Assembly: GCF_030816115.1 (NCBI RefSeq)
Contig: NZ_JAUSXQ010000001.1
Span: 3,577,001-3,641,000 of the forward strand
Reading direction: 5' to 3'
DNA: 64,000 nucleotides
From: Chryseobacterium sp. W4I1
Lineage (GTDB): Bacteria; Bacteroidota; Bacteroidia; Flavobacteriales; Weeksellaceae
Numbering within the stretch: the first letter of the stretch is position 1; each line of letters opens with the position of its first letter. Under the pieces are notes generated by a model, which saw only the letters and a list, made by a program, of their open reading frames with translations, searched no databases and was not told the origin of the DNA. A program made the position numbers and the translations under genes. Below, in pieces: positions 54,589 through 64,000 of this stretch.

Positions 54589-56856
54589 ATGACTTTTGAT
54601 ATTGATATGATCAAAAAAGTATACGAGCGTTACCCTGAAAGGATTGCTGCTGCAAGACAAATCGTGGGAAAACCTCTTACACTTTCAGAAAAAATCCTTT
54701 ATACCCATCTTTGGGAAGGTAATGCTACATCAGCGCACGAAAGAGGAAACTCTTATGTAGATTTCGCACCGGACAGAGTAGCGATGCAAGATGCCACTGC
54801 ACAAATGGCGCTTTTACAATTTATGCAGGCTGGAAAAGCTAAAGTAGCAGTTCCTTCCACTGCTCATGCCGATCACCTGATCCAGGCAAGAGTAGGCGCA
54901 GAATCAGATTTACAGGAAGGAATCAACAAAAACTCGGAGGTTTTTAACTTTCTGAGTTCTGTTTGTGATAAATATGGAATCGGTTTCTGGAAACCGGGAG
55001 CAGGTATCATTCATCAGGTGGTATTAGAGAATTATGCTTTCCCCGGAGGTATGATGATTGGTACGGATTCTCACACGGTAAATGCGGGAGGTTTAGGAAT
55101 GGTAGCTATCGGTGTGGGTGGTGCAGATGCAGTAGATGTAATGGCCGGAATGGCCTGGGAGCTTAAAATGCCTAAACTTATCGGTGTAAAATTAACCGGT
55201 AAAATGTCTGGATGGACCTCTGCAAAAGACGTTATCCTGAAAGTGGCAGGAATTCTTACAGTAAAAGGGGGAACAGGATGCATCGTAGAATATTTCGGAG
55301 AAGGAGCAGAATCCCTTTCAGCAACAGGTAAAGGAACCATCTGTAACATGGGTGCTGAGATCGGAGCAACAACTTCTACTTTCGGATATGATGATTCCAT
55401 GAGAAGATATTTAGCAGCAACCGGAAGACAGGATGTTGTAGATGCTGCTGATAAAATTGCAGAACACTTAACAGGTGATGCAGAAGTATATGCTAACCCT
55501 GAGCAGTATTTTGATCAGGTCATTGAAATTAACCTTTCTGAGCTTACGCCGCACTTGAACGGACCTTTCACTCCAGATTTAGCGACACCAGTTGCCGAAT
55601 TCAGAGCTAAGGCTGAAGCTAACGGATGGCCTATTGAAGTGGAATGGGCGCTTATCGGATCTTGTACCAACTCTTCTTATGAAGATTTATCAAGAGCAGC
55701 TTCTATCGTAGAGGATGCAGTAGCAAAAGGGGTGAAGCCTAAAGCAATTTTAGGAATTAATCCAGGTTCAGAGCAGGTAAAATTCACGGCAGAAAGAGAC
55801 GGTTTCTTAAATTCGTTCAGAAAATTTGAAAATACAAGAATTTTTACTAATGCCTGCGGACCTTGTATCGGGCAGTGGGACAGGGAAGGTGCTGATAAAG
55901 GGGAGAAAAACTCTATCATCCACTCTTTCAACAGAAACTTTGCAAAAAGAGCTGACGGTAACCCGAATACCCATGCATTTGTAGCTTCTCCGGAAATGGT
56001 GGCTGCCGTAGCAATTTCAGGAAGATTAGACTTCAACCCAATCACAGATACTTTAACTGCTGAAAATGGGGAGCAGGTAAAACTTAATGAGCCTAAAGGT
56101 TTTGAGTTACCTGAAAAAGGTTTTGCAGTAGATGACAACGGTTATCAGGCTCCATCTGAAGACGGATCTTCAGTAGTGGTGAATGTAAGCCCTACATCAG
56201 ACAGACTGCAGTTATTGGAAGAGTTCCCGGCTTGGGACGGTAAAAATATTGAGGAAGCTAAGGTATTGATCAAGGCTTTCGGAAAATGTACTACCGACCA
56301 TATTTCTATGGCTGGACCATGGCTGAAATACAGAGGTCATCTGGATAACATCTCAAATAACATGTTGATCGGGGCAGTTAATGCTTATAATATGGAAACC
56401 AACCATGTTAAAAATGAATTAACAGGTGAATTTGGTGAAGTTCCGGCTGTACAAAGAGCTTATAAAGCTGCTGGAATTCCTACCATCGTTGTTGGAGACC
56501 AGAACTACGGTGAAGGTTCTTCAAGAGAACACGCTGCTATGGAACCAAGACATCTTGGGGTAAAAGCTGTATTGGTAAAATCATTTGCGAGAATTCACGA
56601 AACCAACCTTAAAAAACAAGGGATGTTAGGAATCACTTTTGCTAATGAGGCTGATTATGACAAAATCCAGGAAGATGACACCGTTAACTTCTTAGATCTT
56701 GACCAATTTGCTCCAGGAAAACAGCTAACATTAGAATTTGTTCATTCGGATGGAACTAAAGACATTGTTCTAGCTAACCATACGTACAATGATCAGCAGA
56801 TCGATTGGTTTAAGGCAGGTTCTGCTCTTAACCTGATTAAGAAACAAGAAAATTAA
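54589..56856 (+). CDS. aconitate hydratase, mitochondrial type
   Basis: A 755-residue aconitase of the mitochondrial (mAcn) clade. [20 protein letters not shown] at about 158-177 and the cluster ligands Cys359 ([12 protein letters not shown]), Cys423 and Cys426 ([10 protein letters not shown]) are present. The swivelling C-terminal domain shows [20 protein letters not shown]. It lacks the N-terminal HEAT domain of AcnB. It is independent of acnB (terminator between them), so two unrelated aconitase types serve the same pathway side by side. Confidence 0.94.
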   Translation: MTFDIDMIKKVYERYPERIAAARQIVGKPLTLSEKILYTHLWEGNATSAHERGNSYVDFAPDRVAMQDATAQMALLQFMQAGKAKVAVPSTAHADHLIQARVGAESDLQEGINKNSEVFNFLSSVCDKYGIGFWKPGAGIIHQVVLENYAFPGGMMIGTDSHTVNAGGLGMVAIGVGGADAVDVMAGMAWELKMPKLIGVKLTGKMSGWTSAKDVILKVAGILTVKGGTGCIVEYFGEGAESLSATGKGTICNMGAEIGATTSTFGYDDSMRRYLAATGRQDVVDAADKIAEHLTGDAEVYANPEQYFDQVIEINLSELTPHLNGPFTPDLATPVAEFRAKAEANGWPIEVEWALIGSCTNSSYEDLSRAASIVEDAVAKGVKPKAILGINPGSEQVKFTAERDGFLNSFRKFENTRIFTNACGPCIGQWDREGADKGEKNSIIHSFNRNFAKRADGNPNTHAFVASPEMVAAVAISGRLDFNPITDTLTAENGEQVKLNEPKGFELPEKGFAVDDNGYQAPSEDGSSVVVNVSPTSDRLQLLEEFPAWDGKNIEEAKVLIKAFGKCTTDHISMAGPWLKYRGHLDNISNNMLIGAVNAYNMETNHVKNELTGEFGEVPAVQRAYKAAGIPTIVVGDQNYGEGSSREHAAMEPRHLGVKAVLVKSFARIHETNLKKQGMLGITFANEADYDKIQEDDTVNFLDLDQFAPGKQLTLEFVHSDGTKDIVLANHTYNDQQIDWFKAGSALNLIKKQEN

Positions 56857-56880
56857 TTGTTAGATCTAATTAATAATAGA

Positions 56881-56912
56881 AAAAGCAGTTTCAATTGAAA
56901 CTGCTTTTTTAT
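56881..56912. terminator. bidirectional terminator between aconitase and LytTR gene
   Basis: AAAAGCAGTTTCAATT and its exact complement form a perfect 28-base palindrome with T-runs on both strands. It touches the stop codon of the opposite response regulator gene. Confidence 0.88.
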
Positions 56913-57595
56913 TTGATTTTGTTCAGAAGATTGGCTCTGTAGCTGTCACCAATTGGAATTTCCTGTTCCGAAGAGAGGATAAGCTTTTTCACTCCAATAT
57001 TTTTTATCTTACTCATATTGATAATAAATGATTTATGAATTCTGGTAAAAGACCATTCAGAAAGCTGAAGCTCTAATGATTTTAAGGTATCCAAAACAAT
57101 ATATTCCTGATTAACCGTCCGGATATTCACATAATCTTTAATGCTTTCAATGTAAAGAATATCCTCAAAATTGATCCTGTGCTGCTGACCGGAAGACTTT
57201 ACAAAAAAGAAAGTATCTGCAGCATCTTCCCGCACTATAAAACGTTCCTGAGCCTTGAGAGCACTTTTATAAAAGCGGTCATATGAAATAGGCTTCAGAA
57301 GATAATCAACCACATTATGTTCATAGCCTTGCAGAGCATATTCAGAATAAGCGGTTGTCAAAACATATTTCTGTTTTCCGCCTACGATCTTCATAAAATT
57401 GATTCCGGTAAGCTCGGGCATCTGGATATCCAGAAAAATGAGATCAGATTCATTGTTCTGAATATATTCCAATGCCAGAATCGGATTTTCTGAAGAGAAA
57501 ACCAATTCCAGAAACGAAATTTTGCTGACATAACTTTCCAAAAGTGAAATTGCCAGCGGCTCATCATCTACAATTACACATTTAATTTTTTTCAT
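56909..57595 (-). CDS. LytTR-family response regulator
   Basis: A 228-residue regulator. Receiver domain about 1-118: acidic DDE at 10-12, phospho-acceptor Asp56 (IFLDIQMPE) and Lys in LLKPI. LytTR DNA-binding domain about 130-228: ILYIESIKDYVNI, WSFTRIHKSFIINM. Its ATG overlaps the stop of the kinase gene (ATGA). It likely regulates the divergent beta-barrel gene beyond the kinase. Confidence 0.92.
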   Translation of the reverse strand: MKKIKCVIVDDEPLAISLLESYVSKISFLELVFSSENPILALEYIQNNESDLIFLDIQMPELTGINFMKIVGGKQKYVLTTAYSEYALQGYEHNVVDYLLKPISYDRFYKSALKAQERFIVREDAADTFFFVKSSGQQHRINFEDILYIESIKDYVNIRTVNQEYIVLDTLKSLELQLSEWSFTRIHKSFIINMSKIKNIGVKKLILSSEQEIPIGDSYRANLLNKIK

Positions 57596-58605
57596 GAGGA
57601 AAGGTCTATTGTCAAATCTACTACAAATTCTGATTCTGTTTCTTTTATATTTAATTCATGTTTTTTAGGATATAAAATTTCAAGTCTTTTCTGCACGTTT
57701 CCGATACCTATCCCGGAAGCGGCATCTTTTTCCCTTCTACTCTTAAAATTTTGAAGATAAAAATGTATTCTCTGATCATCTTCAGAAACTTTCAGCACAA
57801 AACCTTTCTCTCTGAAATCTCCATGCTTAAAAGCATTTTCCACAAAGGGTACCAGTAGCATCGGAGAAATATTGATTTTAGGATCCTGAATATTCTTCTC
57901 TAAAACCAATAGTTCCGGATTTTTGATCCTGAGTTTCTCCAGTTCGATTAAACTTTCAATATATCCTATTTCTTTATCAAGGCTTATAACATCTTTCTCA
58001 AGATCTTTAGTACTGTACCTCAGCAGTTCACCCAGCTTTTCAATGGCAGGTAAAGCCTTGTCTGAATTCTGATACACCAGCGAGTAGATATTATTTAAAG
58101 AATTAAAAATAAAATGAGGATTGATCTGCGTTTTAAGAGCCTGAAGCTGGGCATGTTTTCTTTCCTCAATAAGTTTTGAACGCTCAGCCTCAATTTTAAA
58201 ATAATATTTAAAAAACCACAGATTCGTACTTACAAAAACAGTCAAGCTCGAGTAATAAATATTATCATAAAAGTAATATAGAAAAGTAGTTCCTTCTGCA
58301 TAATTCCTGCGGCCCGTAAGTGCCGGCAGCAATATCTCTTCCATTGAATAACGGAAGAAAACGAAAACGAATACCCCTATAAAAAAACCAATAATCATCA
58401 TGTAGAACTTCTTGGGATTGAAAAACCGTGGAACTACGAAAAAATAATTGGCATAAAAACCAAGGAGGTTGGCCAGAAAAATTGTGACATTTAGAATACT
58501 AATACCTTCCTTATCATATACAATTATAGAAATAAGGCCATTGAAGATAACCAGTAGCCAATAGGAAAGATGTAGAAAAAAGATCTGTTTTTGTTTCATA
58601 CTCAA
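57592..58605 (-). CDS. LytS/YehU-type sensor histidine kinase
   Basis: A 337-residue membrane kinase. Four membrane helices span about 8-30, 38-58, 68-88 and 112-132. The His_kinase motif QLQALKTQINPHFIFNSLNN carries phospho-acceptor His164; the ATPase part has PFVENAFKHG and GIGIGNVQKRLEILY. No separate sensor domain, so signals are probably membrane-derived. Coupled to the LytTR regulator downstream. Confidence 0.92.
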   Translation of the reverse strand: MSMKQKQIFFLHLSYWLLVIFNGLISIIVYDKEGISILNVTIFLANLLGFYANYFFVVPRFFNPKKFYMMIIGFFIGVFVFVFFRYSMEEILLPALTGRRNYAEGTTFLYYFYDNIYYSSLTVFVSTNLWFFKYYFKIEAERSKLIEERKHAQLQALKTQINPHFIFNSLNNIYSLVYQNSDKALPAIEKLGELLRYSTKDLEKDVISLDKEIGYIESLIELEKLRIKNPELLVLEKNIQDPKINISPMLLVPFVENAFKHGDFREKGFVLKVSEDDQRIHFYLQNFKSRREKDAASGIGIGNVQKRLEILYPKKHELNIKETESEFVVDLTIDLSS

Positions 58606-58760
58606 ATGTAAAGCTATACACTTTCAGAATCCTAAACATTTCCGATGAAACCTATTTTTTTTCCGATGAAAATAGTTTGAACGGATTAATCTAGCCTAAA
58701 ATCTAAACACTGTTTCATAGAATGGAGTTTGAAAATACCTTTGAAGCAAGATTTTAAACC

Positions 58761-60881
58761 ATGAAACTGAAATATATTCTTATCATCAGCCTTTTTTCAA
58801 CAGCGATATATGCACAAAGCACAAAAGACAGCATCCGACATGTGGAGCAGATCAATCTTTTGGTGAAGAAAAAACTTCTGGAAAGAAAAGCAGACCGTCT
58901 TATCTTTAATGTAGAAGCATACGTTGCTTCCCAGGGTATGGATGCATCTGAAACACTGGCCAACGTGCCTATGCTGAAAGTAGATGAAAACATGGGCTCC
59001 GTTTCTATTACCGGAAAAAGCACGGTAGGTGTGATGATTAATGGAAGAATGCTGAATCTTTCAGGGAATGCCCTTTTAAATTACCTGAAATCTATCCGCT
59101 CAGAAAATATTTCAAAAATAGAAGTGATTACCACGCCGCCTTCAAAATATGAAGCACAGGGAAACAGCGGACTTATCAATATTATCCTGAAGAAAAACCC
59201 GAATTTAGGGTTCAGCGGAAACATCAACTCTAATCTCATCCAAAGAACGTATTCCGGTTTCAGTTCTAATGGTTCATTAAATTATCAGACTGAGAAATTC
59301 AGCAGCAGCCTGAAGCTGACGTATTATGATTCCGCCAAACGTACTGATGAAAATTACGCGATTCTCGGAGCTGCGCAGAACTACAGCAATTCGATCCGAA
59401 GAGATATGTGGAAAGAGCTCACCCCTACTCTTAATCTGTCTTATAAACTGAGCAAAAACTCTGAAATCGGCCTGGAATACATCTATGCTCATCAAAAATC
59501 AGGAATGGATATCGTTAACAAAACAAAAAATATAGATTCTGATCTTAAAGAAGAAAATCTTTTAACGAATACTTTTCACCGTGAAAAATTGCCTACCCAT
59601 ACTTTAAGCGCTTATTATGACCTGAAACTCGATTCATTAGGTAAGAAACTGAGCATTTCCGGAAACTTTTACAAAAACAATTCCGATACTGAAGTGAATT
59701 TCTCCACCTTAAAATCTTCGGACAACTCTGTTCAGGATGTCAGAACGACTTCCCTGGTTTCCCCGCAGATATTTTCAGCTCAGGCTGATCTGGAACTTCC
59801 TTTTTCTTTCGGAACGATTGAAACGGGGATAAAATTTAACCAGTTTAAAAACACTTCGGATCTGCAGTATTTTAATCTGAAAAACGGTCAATATATTTCT
59901 GATCATGAAAAAGCTAATCTGTTTCAGTACCAGGAAGAAAACTATGCCGGCTACATCAGCTATGCGAAATCTTTTGGAGAACATTGGGAGACCAAAGCAG
60001 GAATCCGTTATGAAAATACCAATGCCGAAAGCTTTACTCCTTCTTCCAATTTGGGAAACCAATATAATTATGGGCAATGGTTTCCTTCTGCTTATGTTTC
60101 GTATAAAAAGGACAAGAACGCCTTCAGCTTTTCTTATTCAAGAAGGATCAACCGTCCCAGTATGAGCAACCTCAACCCTTTCCGATGGTACTCAAATCCA
60201 TATTCTTATTCTTCCGGAAATCCATTGCTAACACCAGCTTATATGAATAATTGGGAACTTGGATACACGTTCAACAATAAATTCTCAACAAGCATTTATT
60301 ATCTGAGAATGAAAAATGCATTCGGACAGATCTCTACCATGGATGAGATTTCACAGATCGGAACATATCTGAACTATTATAACAATAATTTCTGGGGATT
60401 GAATGCATCATATACGGATACTTTTTTCAGATTCTGGGAAAGCAGCATCTCGATGAATGCCTCGCTTCAGAATTCATCCGTATTCAATGTGGATGCGAAA
60501 ACTCAGAAAGGGAGCTCTTTCAGCTATTCCATCAACAATACATTTACTTTAAACAAAAGCAAGACGCTTGTATTTTTTCTGAACTACAACCACAGCCTGG
60601 CTTACAAAAATGTGAATTCTTATTTCCAGGCCTTCCCGGAACTGACTTCAGGATTAAAGGTTTCTCTCATGGAAAAGAAACTTCAGATCAATGCTACGGT
60701 GACCAATATTTTTGCCCAGAGATACCGTGGAGAATTGTATTTCTCTGATAATACGCAATACATGAACAATTACTGGGACGGCAGAAGCCTCCGTTTAAGT
60801 GTGAATTATACTTTTGGAGGCAGCAAAAAGAAAATCAGTAAAAAGAACATCAAATTTGAGGAAACGGACAGGGCGCAGTAA
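58761..60881 (+). CDS. outer-membrane beta-barrel protein (TonB-receptor-like)
   Basis: A 706-residue protein with signal peptide (MKLKYILIISLFSTAIYAQ). Residues about 35-135 form a plug-like part (VSITGKSTVGVMINGRMLNL, ISKIEVITTPPSKYEAQGNS, GLINIILKK), and the rest a large barrel of the outer_memb_brl_b type. It lacks the N-terminal carboxypeptidase-like domain usual in this family and no SusD partner is adjacent. Ligand unknown. It starts 155 bases from the divergent LytS/LytTR operon, which suggests regulation by it. Confidence 0.85.
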   Translation: MKLKYILIISLFSTAIYAQSTKDSIRHVEQINLLVKKKLLERKADRLIFNVEAYVASQGMDASETLANVPMLKVDENMGSVSITGKSTVGVMINGRMLNLSGNALLNYLKSIRSENISKIEVITTPPSKYEAQGNSGLINIILKKNPNLGFSGNINSNLIQRTYSGFSSNGSLNYQTEKFSSSLKLTYYDSAKRTDENYAILGAAQNYSNSIRRDMWKELTPTLNLSYKLSKNSEIGLEYIYAHQKSGMDIVNKTKNIDSDLKEENLLTNTFHREKLPTHTLSAYYDLKLDSLGKKLSISGNFYKNNSDTEVNFSTLKSSDNSVQDVRTTSLVSPQIFSAQADLELPFSFGTIETGIKFNQFKNTSDLQYFNLKNGQYISDHEKANLFQYQEENYAGYISYAKSFGEHWETKAGIRYENTNAESFTPSSNLGNQYNYGQWFPSAYVSYKKDKNAFSFSYSRRINRPSMSNLNPFRWYSNPYSYSSGNPLLTPAYMNNWELGYTFNNKFSTSIYYLRMKNAFGQISTMDEISQIGTYLNYYNNNFWGLNASYTDTFFRFWESSISMNASLQNSSVFNVDAKTQKGSSFSYSINNTFTLNKSKTLVFFLNYNHSLAYKNVNSYFQAFPELTSGLKVSLMEKKLQINATVTNIFAQRYRGELYFSDNTQYMNNYWDGRSLRLSVNYTFGGSKKKISKKNIKFEETDRAQ

Positions 60882-60905
60882 GATGTACTGCCTTTCATCG
60901 GAAAC

Positions 60906-60936
60906 AAAAAAAACAGAGAACGAATCTCTGTTTTTT
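60906..60936. terminator. bidirectional terminator between the two outer-membrane genes
   Basis: AAAAAAACAGAGA and TCTCTGTTTTTT form an 11-12 bp stem with A/T-runs on both sides, between convergent genes. Confidence 0.88.
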
Positions 60937-60949
60937 GCTTGTCTTTACA

Positions 60950-63688
60950 TTAAAAATTAAATTCCACTCTTGCAAACAGGAAGCGTCCTCCAATACCATA
61001 TTGGGAAACCTGTCTGGAGTATACAAACTGATTATCGGCAGTCAGTGAACTTATAGCCGGACTTTTAGAAGGAAGTATGTTGAATATATTATTGCTTCCC
61101 ACAGTGGCCGAAACATTTTTGCTAAAGGCATAACCTACGGAAAGGTCCGTTACAAAACGATCATTTAAAACAAAATGTTCCCTGCTTTCTGTAATACCGT
61201 CAAAATTTGCATCCAGTACATCTGCATCCGTCACTTTTCCAAAGTAAGAATTCCTAAGAGAAACTGTAAGCTGTGAAAATTTCAGTGTATTAGCGAGAGT
61301 CGCTTTGATATGAGGAACAGCTTCTTCAAAATAAACCCTGTTGGGCTCAGAAAAATAGTTATTGATCTGGCTTACCAGTTTTGGCGAAGCGTGAATATCG
61401 CCGACTCTTTTGGTCTGATTCAGGTTAAGTCCGAAGTTGTTTTCCAAAGATATTCCTTCCGAAATTATTGTATTCTGGGAAACGGTGATATCCAGTCCTT
61501 TCGTTTGGGAATCTACTGCATTGGCAAAGAAATTGGCAGCGCTGGCTCTGGCAATATCAAATGCACTCTGCAATACCTGATCATCAGGACTGTTAACTTT
61601 ATCTGGTCGGAAAAACAAATCTGTCAGCACCACTCTATCCTTAATCCTGATAAGATAGGCATCAGCTGTAAATGTGAGACTCAAAGCCGGAATTTTCCAG
61701 GTAATTCCCGTACTGTAAGATTGCGAAGTTTCCTGTTTCAGTTTGGGAATTCCTAATGCCTGCGCAGCTTCGGAATTATTTCTAAAGGTTCCCACCTGCG
61801 TTGTTTTTCCCTGCTGAATCAGCGTAGATGTAGAGCTGTAGTAGATTTGTGCTAAAGAAGGTGCCCGGAAACCCGTAGAAACCGCCCCTCTCCAGTTAAA
61901 GTTTTTAGCCAATCTTATATTGGTTGCCAGCTTATAATTAAAGGTAGATCCGAAGTCTGAATAGTTTTCAAATCTTACCGCTCCTTCTAACAGCCACCAA
62001 TCGGTAGGCTCAATTTCAACATCGGCATAAGCAGCAACACTGTTTCTGCTTCCGGAAACGGCATTATCAGGACTAAATCCCGGAAAAACCTGTGATCCGG
62101 CTGGTCTTGTAACGCCGAAAAAATCAGTGACCTTCTCATTGTCAGGAGTAGCAGCAGTAACTACACGTCCAAAAATATCATAGGATACATAAGAGTTTTC
62201 GTTTCCCGCATTTACTTTATAATTCTCGTAACGGTATTCGCCTCCAAAAGCGACATTCAGGCCGTGAAGGACATCATATTTTTTTGAGAAATCAAGATTC
62301 AGGGTATTTTGCAAAAACTCTGATCCTCCGGCTTCGAAAGTTCTGGGTGAACGGTCACCCAAAGATGCATTAAAGGTATTAACGACTCCAAAATTAAAAG
62401 CATTCTTCCCGAAGGTATTGCTCAGATCAACATTCCAGCCGTTCCATTTTCCTTTGATCCCTCCGGCTAACGAATAGTCATTTACATTTGCTTCAATTTG
62501 TGGCAGATAACCGTTCGGAGTAACAGCATTGATGTTTCTTTCTGTATTGGGCAGACGGTAAAATCCTCCTGCATTTCCCAAACGGTAGCTATATCCACCA
62601 AAAGAATAAACCTTCCAGTCTTCATTGACCGGAATTTCAGAGTTGAAAAAAAGCTGTGCCGACTGTAACTTGGATTGGCCAGATCTAAGACTGAAATCTT
62701 TTCTTTCCAAATTTCTGTACTTAAGCTCCTGATCAGTTACATCTTTCCCCAAAAGTCCCTGTAATGCAGTAATACTATTTGCTCCCGCTATCTGATTCTT
62801 GAAATCCTGTGAAAAATAATTAACCTGTGATGCATACTGCTTTACGGCATTGATAATCTGCTGGGTATTAGAGGTATTGGTAATATTTTTATATAGCCCA
62901 TCGATATTGACACCATTTTGTAAAGCTCTGTAATTAATGGCATTGTATGCATTAAAGATATCTCCTTCCCTCACTCCCGCTCTTGAATAGGGATCCCGAT
63001 ACTGCACCGATCCTGTTACGTTGATAAAACCTTTGCTGCCAATTTTCGCCCCGTAATTAAGGTCTGCCGAAATGGTCTGTCCATCTATTCCACCGGAAAA
63101 ATTATTGGTAACGGGAGAAACATATCCTCCCAGAAAAACCTGCCCTGATAGTCCGAGTCTTTTTTTAAGTCCTAAATTGACGACTCCGGCAATAGCATCT
63201 GAGCCATATTGAGCAGAAGCTCCGTCCCTTAAAACTTCAATTTTCTCTAAGGCAAACGCTGGAATAGCATTAAGATCTGTTCCCACCGAGCCTCTTCCGG
63301 GAGTTAAGGTAACATTGATTAGTGAGGACTGGTATCTTCTTTTTCCGTTAAGTAAAACCAAAACCTGATCCGGACCCAGGCCTCTGAGAAGAGCCGGATC
63401 TACAAAGTCTGTTCCGTCATTCACAGTATGAGAGGTGGAAGAAAATGATGGAACCACATAATTGAGCGCCTGGCTAATATTGTTAACAGGACTTTGTCGT
63501 AAGATCTTTGAAATATTGATGATATCTACAGGAACCGGAGTTTCTGTAAGGGATCTCCCCGCTCCTCTTGAGCCTAGGATGACAACATCATCGATCTTTT
63601 TTGATGATGTAGAATCTGTTTGTCCAAAATAAAATGCTGATATAAGTACTGCTGAAGCGATGATTATTTTATGTTCGAAAGTATGCAT
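60950..63688 (-). CDS. TonB-dependent receptor, possibly for a sulfur-containing ligand
   Basis: A 912-residue receptor with signal peptide (about 1-22). Plug domain about 40-175 (VPVDIINISKILRQSPVNNI, LRGLGPDQVLVLLNGKRRYQ, GASAQYGSDAIAGVVNL); barrel to the end, closing with RFLFARVEFNF. Loops are long, as in receptors with large substrates. The leader contains a seven-codon ORF with four cysteine codons, hinting that cysteine supply controls expression. No neighbouring SusD-like or transport genes in the window. Ligand inferred only from the leader. Confidence 0.9.
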   Translation of the reverse strand: MHTFEHKIIIASAVLISAFYFGQTDSTSSKKIDDVVILGSRGAGRSLTETPVPVDIINISKILRQSPVNNISQALNYVVPSFSSTSHTVNDGTDFVDPALLRGLGPDQVLVLLNGKRRYQSSLINVTLTPGRGSVGTDLNAIPAFALEKIEVLRDGASAQYGSDAIAGVVNLGLKKRLGLSGQVFLGGYVSPVTNNFSGGIDGQTISADLNYGAKIGSKGFINVTGSVQYRDPYSRAGVREGDIFNAYNAINYRALQNGVNIDGLYKNITNTSNTQQIINAVKQYASQVNYFSQDFKNQIAGANSITALQGLLGKDVTDQELKYRNLERKDFSLRSGQSKLQSAQLFFNSEIPVNEDWKVYSFGGYSYRLGNAGGFYRLPNTERNINAVTPNGYLPQIEANVNDYSLAGGIKGKWNGWNVDLSNTFGKNAFNFGVVNTFNASLGDRSPRTFEAGGSEFLQNTLNLDFSKKYDVLHGLNVAFGGEYRYENYKVNAGNENSYVSYDIFGRVVTAATPDNEKVTDFFGVTRPAGSQVFPGFSPDNAVSGSRNSVAAYADVEIEPTDWWLLEGAVRFENYSDFGSTFNYKLATNIRLAKNFNWRGAVSTGFRAPSLAQIYYSSTSTLIQQGKTTQVGTFRNNSEAAQALGIPKLKQETSQSYSTGITWKIPALSLTFTADAYLIRIKDRVVLTDLFFRPDKVNSPDDQVLQSAFDIARASAANFFANAVDSQTKGLDITVSQNTIISEGISLENNFGLNLNQTKRVGDIHASPKLVSQINNYFSEPNRVYFEEAVPHIKATLANTLKFSQLTVSLRNSYFGKVTDADVLDANFDGITESREHFVLNDRFVTDLSVGYAFSKNVSATVGSNNIFNILPSKSPAISSLTADNQFVYSRQVSQYGIGGRFLFARVEFNF

Positions 63689-64000
63689 GTGTTTTGTATT
63701 TTATTAATGATTGTTTGAATTTTCAGGCAATAGTTTTCCTGCAACCTTTATTTAGAGGTTACCGTGAAAAGCCGGAATGTTAGATTATTTTTTAAAGGTG
63801 TCTAGAAACAACAACACATGCACATGTAGAAATGGCATGAAAAGAGGTCAGAATAATGAAGTGATTCTTCATGATCCGAGAAACGAAAATTTAAATTGAT
63901 AATGTGATTTCCCTTGTCTTTAAACATTGATTTTATTTTTTAAAACAAAAATTTCAAGATGGGGAGAAAATAGAGAATAAACATTTTTTCCGGGCATACC
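63689..64000. other. leader region of the last TonB-dependent receptor
   Basis: About 310 bases without a conventional gene. On the minus strand it holds the Cys-rich leader ORF (63802-63825), an overlapping 17-codon frame beginning MPFLHVHVLL in another phase, and a hairpin AACCTCTAAATAAAGGTT (63741-63762 area). No exact promoter was found up to the window edge. Confidence 0.5.
63802..63825 (-). CDS. cysteine-rich leader peptide MCMCCCF (putative attenuator)
   Basis: On the minus strand ATG TGC ATG TGT TGT TGT TTC TAG encodes seven residues, four of them Cys, 114 bases before the receptor ATG. Polycysteine upstream ORFs are a known device for cysteine-responsive attenuation in other phyla. 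Translation is not proven and the region lacks a clear Shine-Dalgarno sequence, as usual in Bacteroidota. Confidence 0.5.
   Translation of the reverse strand: MCMCCCF

Noticed and set aside
63774..63848. 17-codon frame MPFLHVHVLL overlapping the Cys leader
   Set aside because: Kept only as an alternative: hydrophobic and unremarkable, while the MCMCCCF frame has a composition very unlikely by chance.

Overview
The window looks like chromosomal DNA of a Chryseobacterium-like flavobacterium (Bacteroidota, Weeksellaceae). The supporting signs are low GC content, start codons without clear Shine-Dalgarno sequences, several promoters of the Bacteroidota type (TTG, about 20 bases, TAnnTTTG), a type IX secretion C-terminal domain, an eukaryote-like (type 2) IleRS, TonB-dependent receptors and a flexirubin (aryl polyene) pigment locus. 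No tRNA, rRNA, CRISPR array, prophage or insertion sequence was found.

Left region (1-15100): part of a flexirubin-type aryl polyene cluster. A minus-strand operon runs from tyrosine/histidine ammonia-lyase through ketoreductase, ketosynthase, acyl carrier protein and a lysophospholipid acyltransferase-like protein to a phytoene-desaturase-like flavoprotein, a C45 acyltransferase-like lipoprotein and a small DUF1648 membrane protein. A flavin-dependent halogenase-like gene is transcribed divergently from the lyase. An acyl/aryl-CoA ligase, a secreted unknown protein and an M23 peptidase follow. A GT2-DUF2062 glycosyltransferase and the tail of another gene lie at the left edge, so the cluster continues outside the window. 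Palindromic intergenic repeats sit at gene boundaries inside the operon.

15294-19460: a toxin-immunity island. An 871-residue protein ends in a papain-fold (Tox-PL-like) toxin domain. It is followed by four Imm35/YrhB-like immunity genes in an A-B-A-B order, one of them decayed, and then by strong terminators.

19664-32800: housekeeping genes ileS (broken by a one-base indel), a DksA/TraR-like gene, two small conserved genes, lspA and a SanA-like gene, then trpS. After these come a zinc-ribbon membrane protein, an OmpR-type two-component system with two PepSY-like genes, a YjjG-like phosphatase, an unannotated 44-residue protein and an ECF sigma factor.

32872-47701: metK behind a candidate SAM-II riboswitch, divergent oxyR/katalase genes, an enoyl-CoA hydratase, dCMP deaminase, xerD-type recombinase and NUDIX gene series, a heme-binding protein, two lipoproteins, a T9SS-exported BspA-like leucine-rich protein, a hydroxyacid dehydrogenase, an acyl-CoA thioesterase and a HU-like membrane protein.

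47840-64000: a TonB-dependent receptor controlled by a clear TPP riboswitch, hence probably for thiamine or a precursor. It is followed by a WG-repeat protein, tandem aconitases (AcnB type, then mitochondrial type), a LytTR/LytS-type two-component pair divergent from an outer-membrane beta-barrel gene, and a last TonB-dependent receptor. That receptor is preceded by a tiny cysteine-rich leader ORF (MCMCCCF), which suggests cysteine-responsive attenuation.
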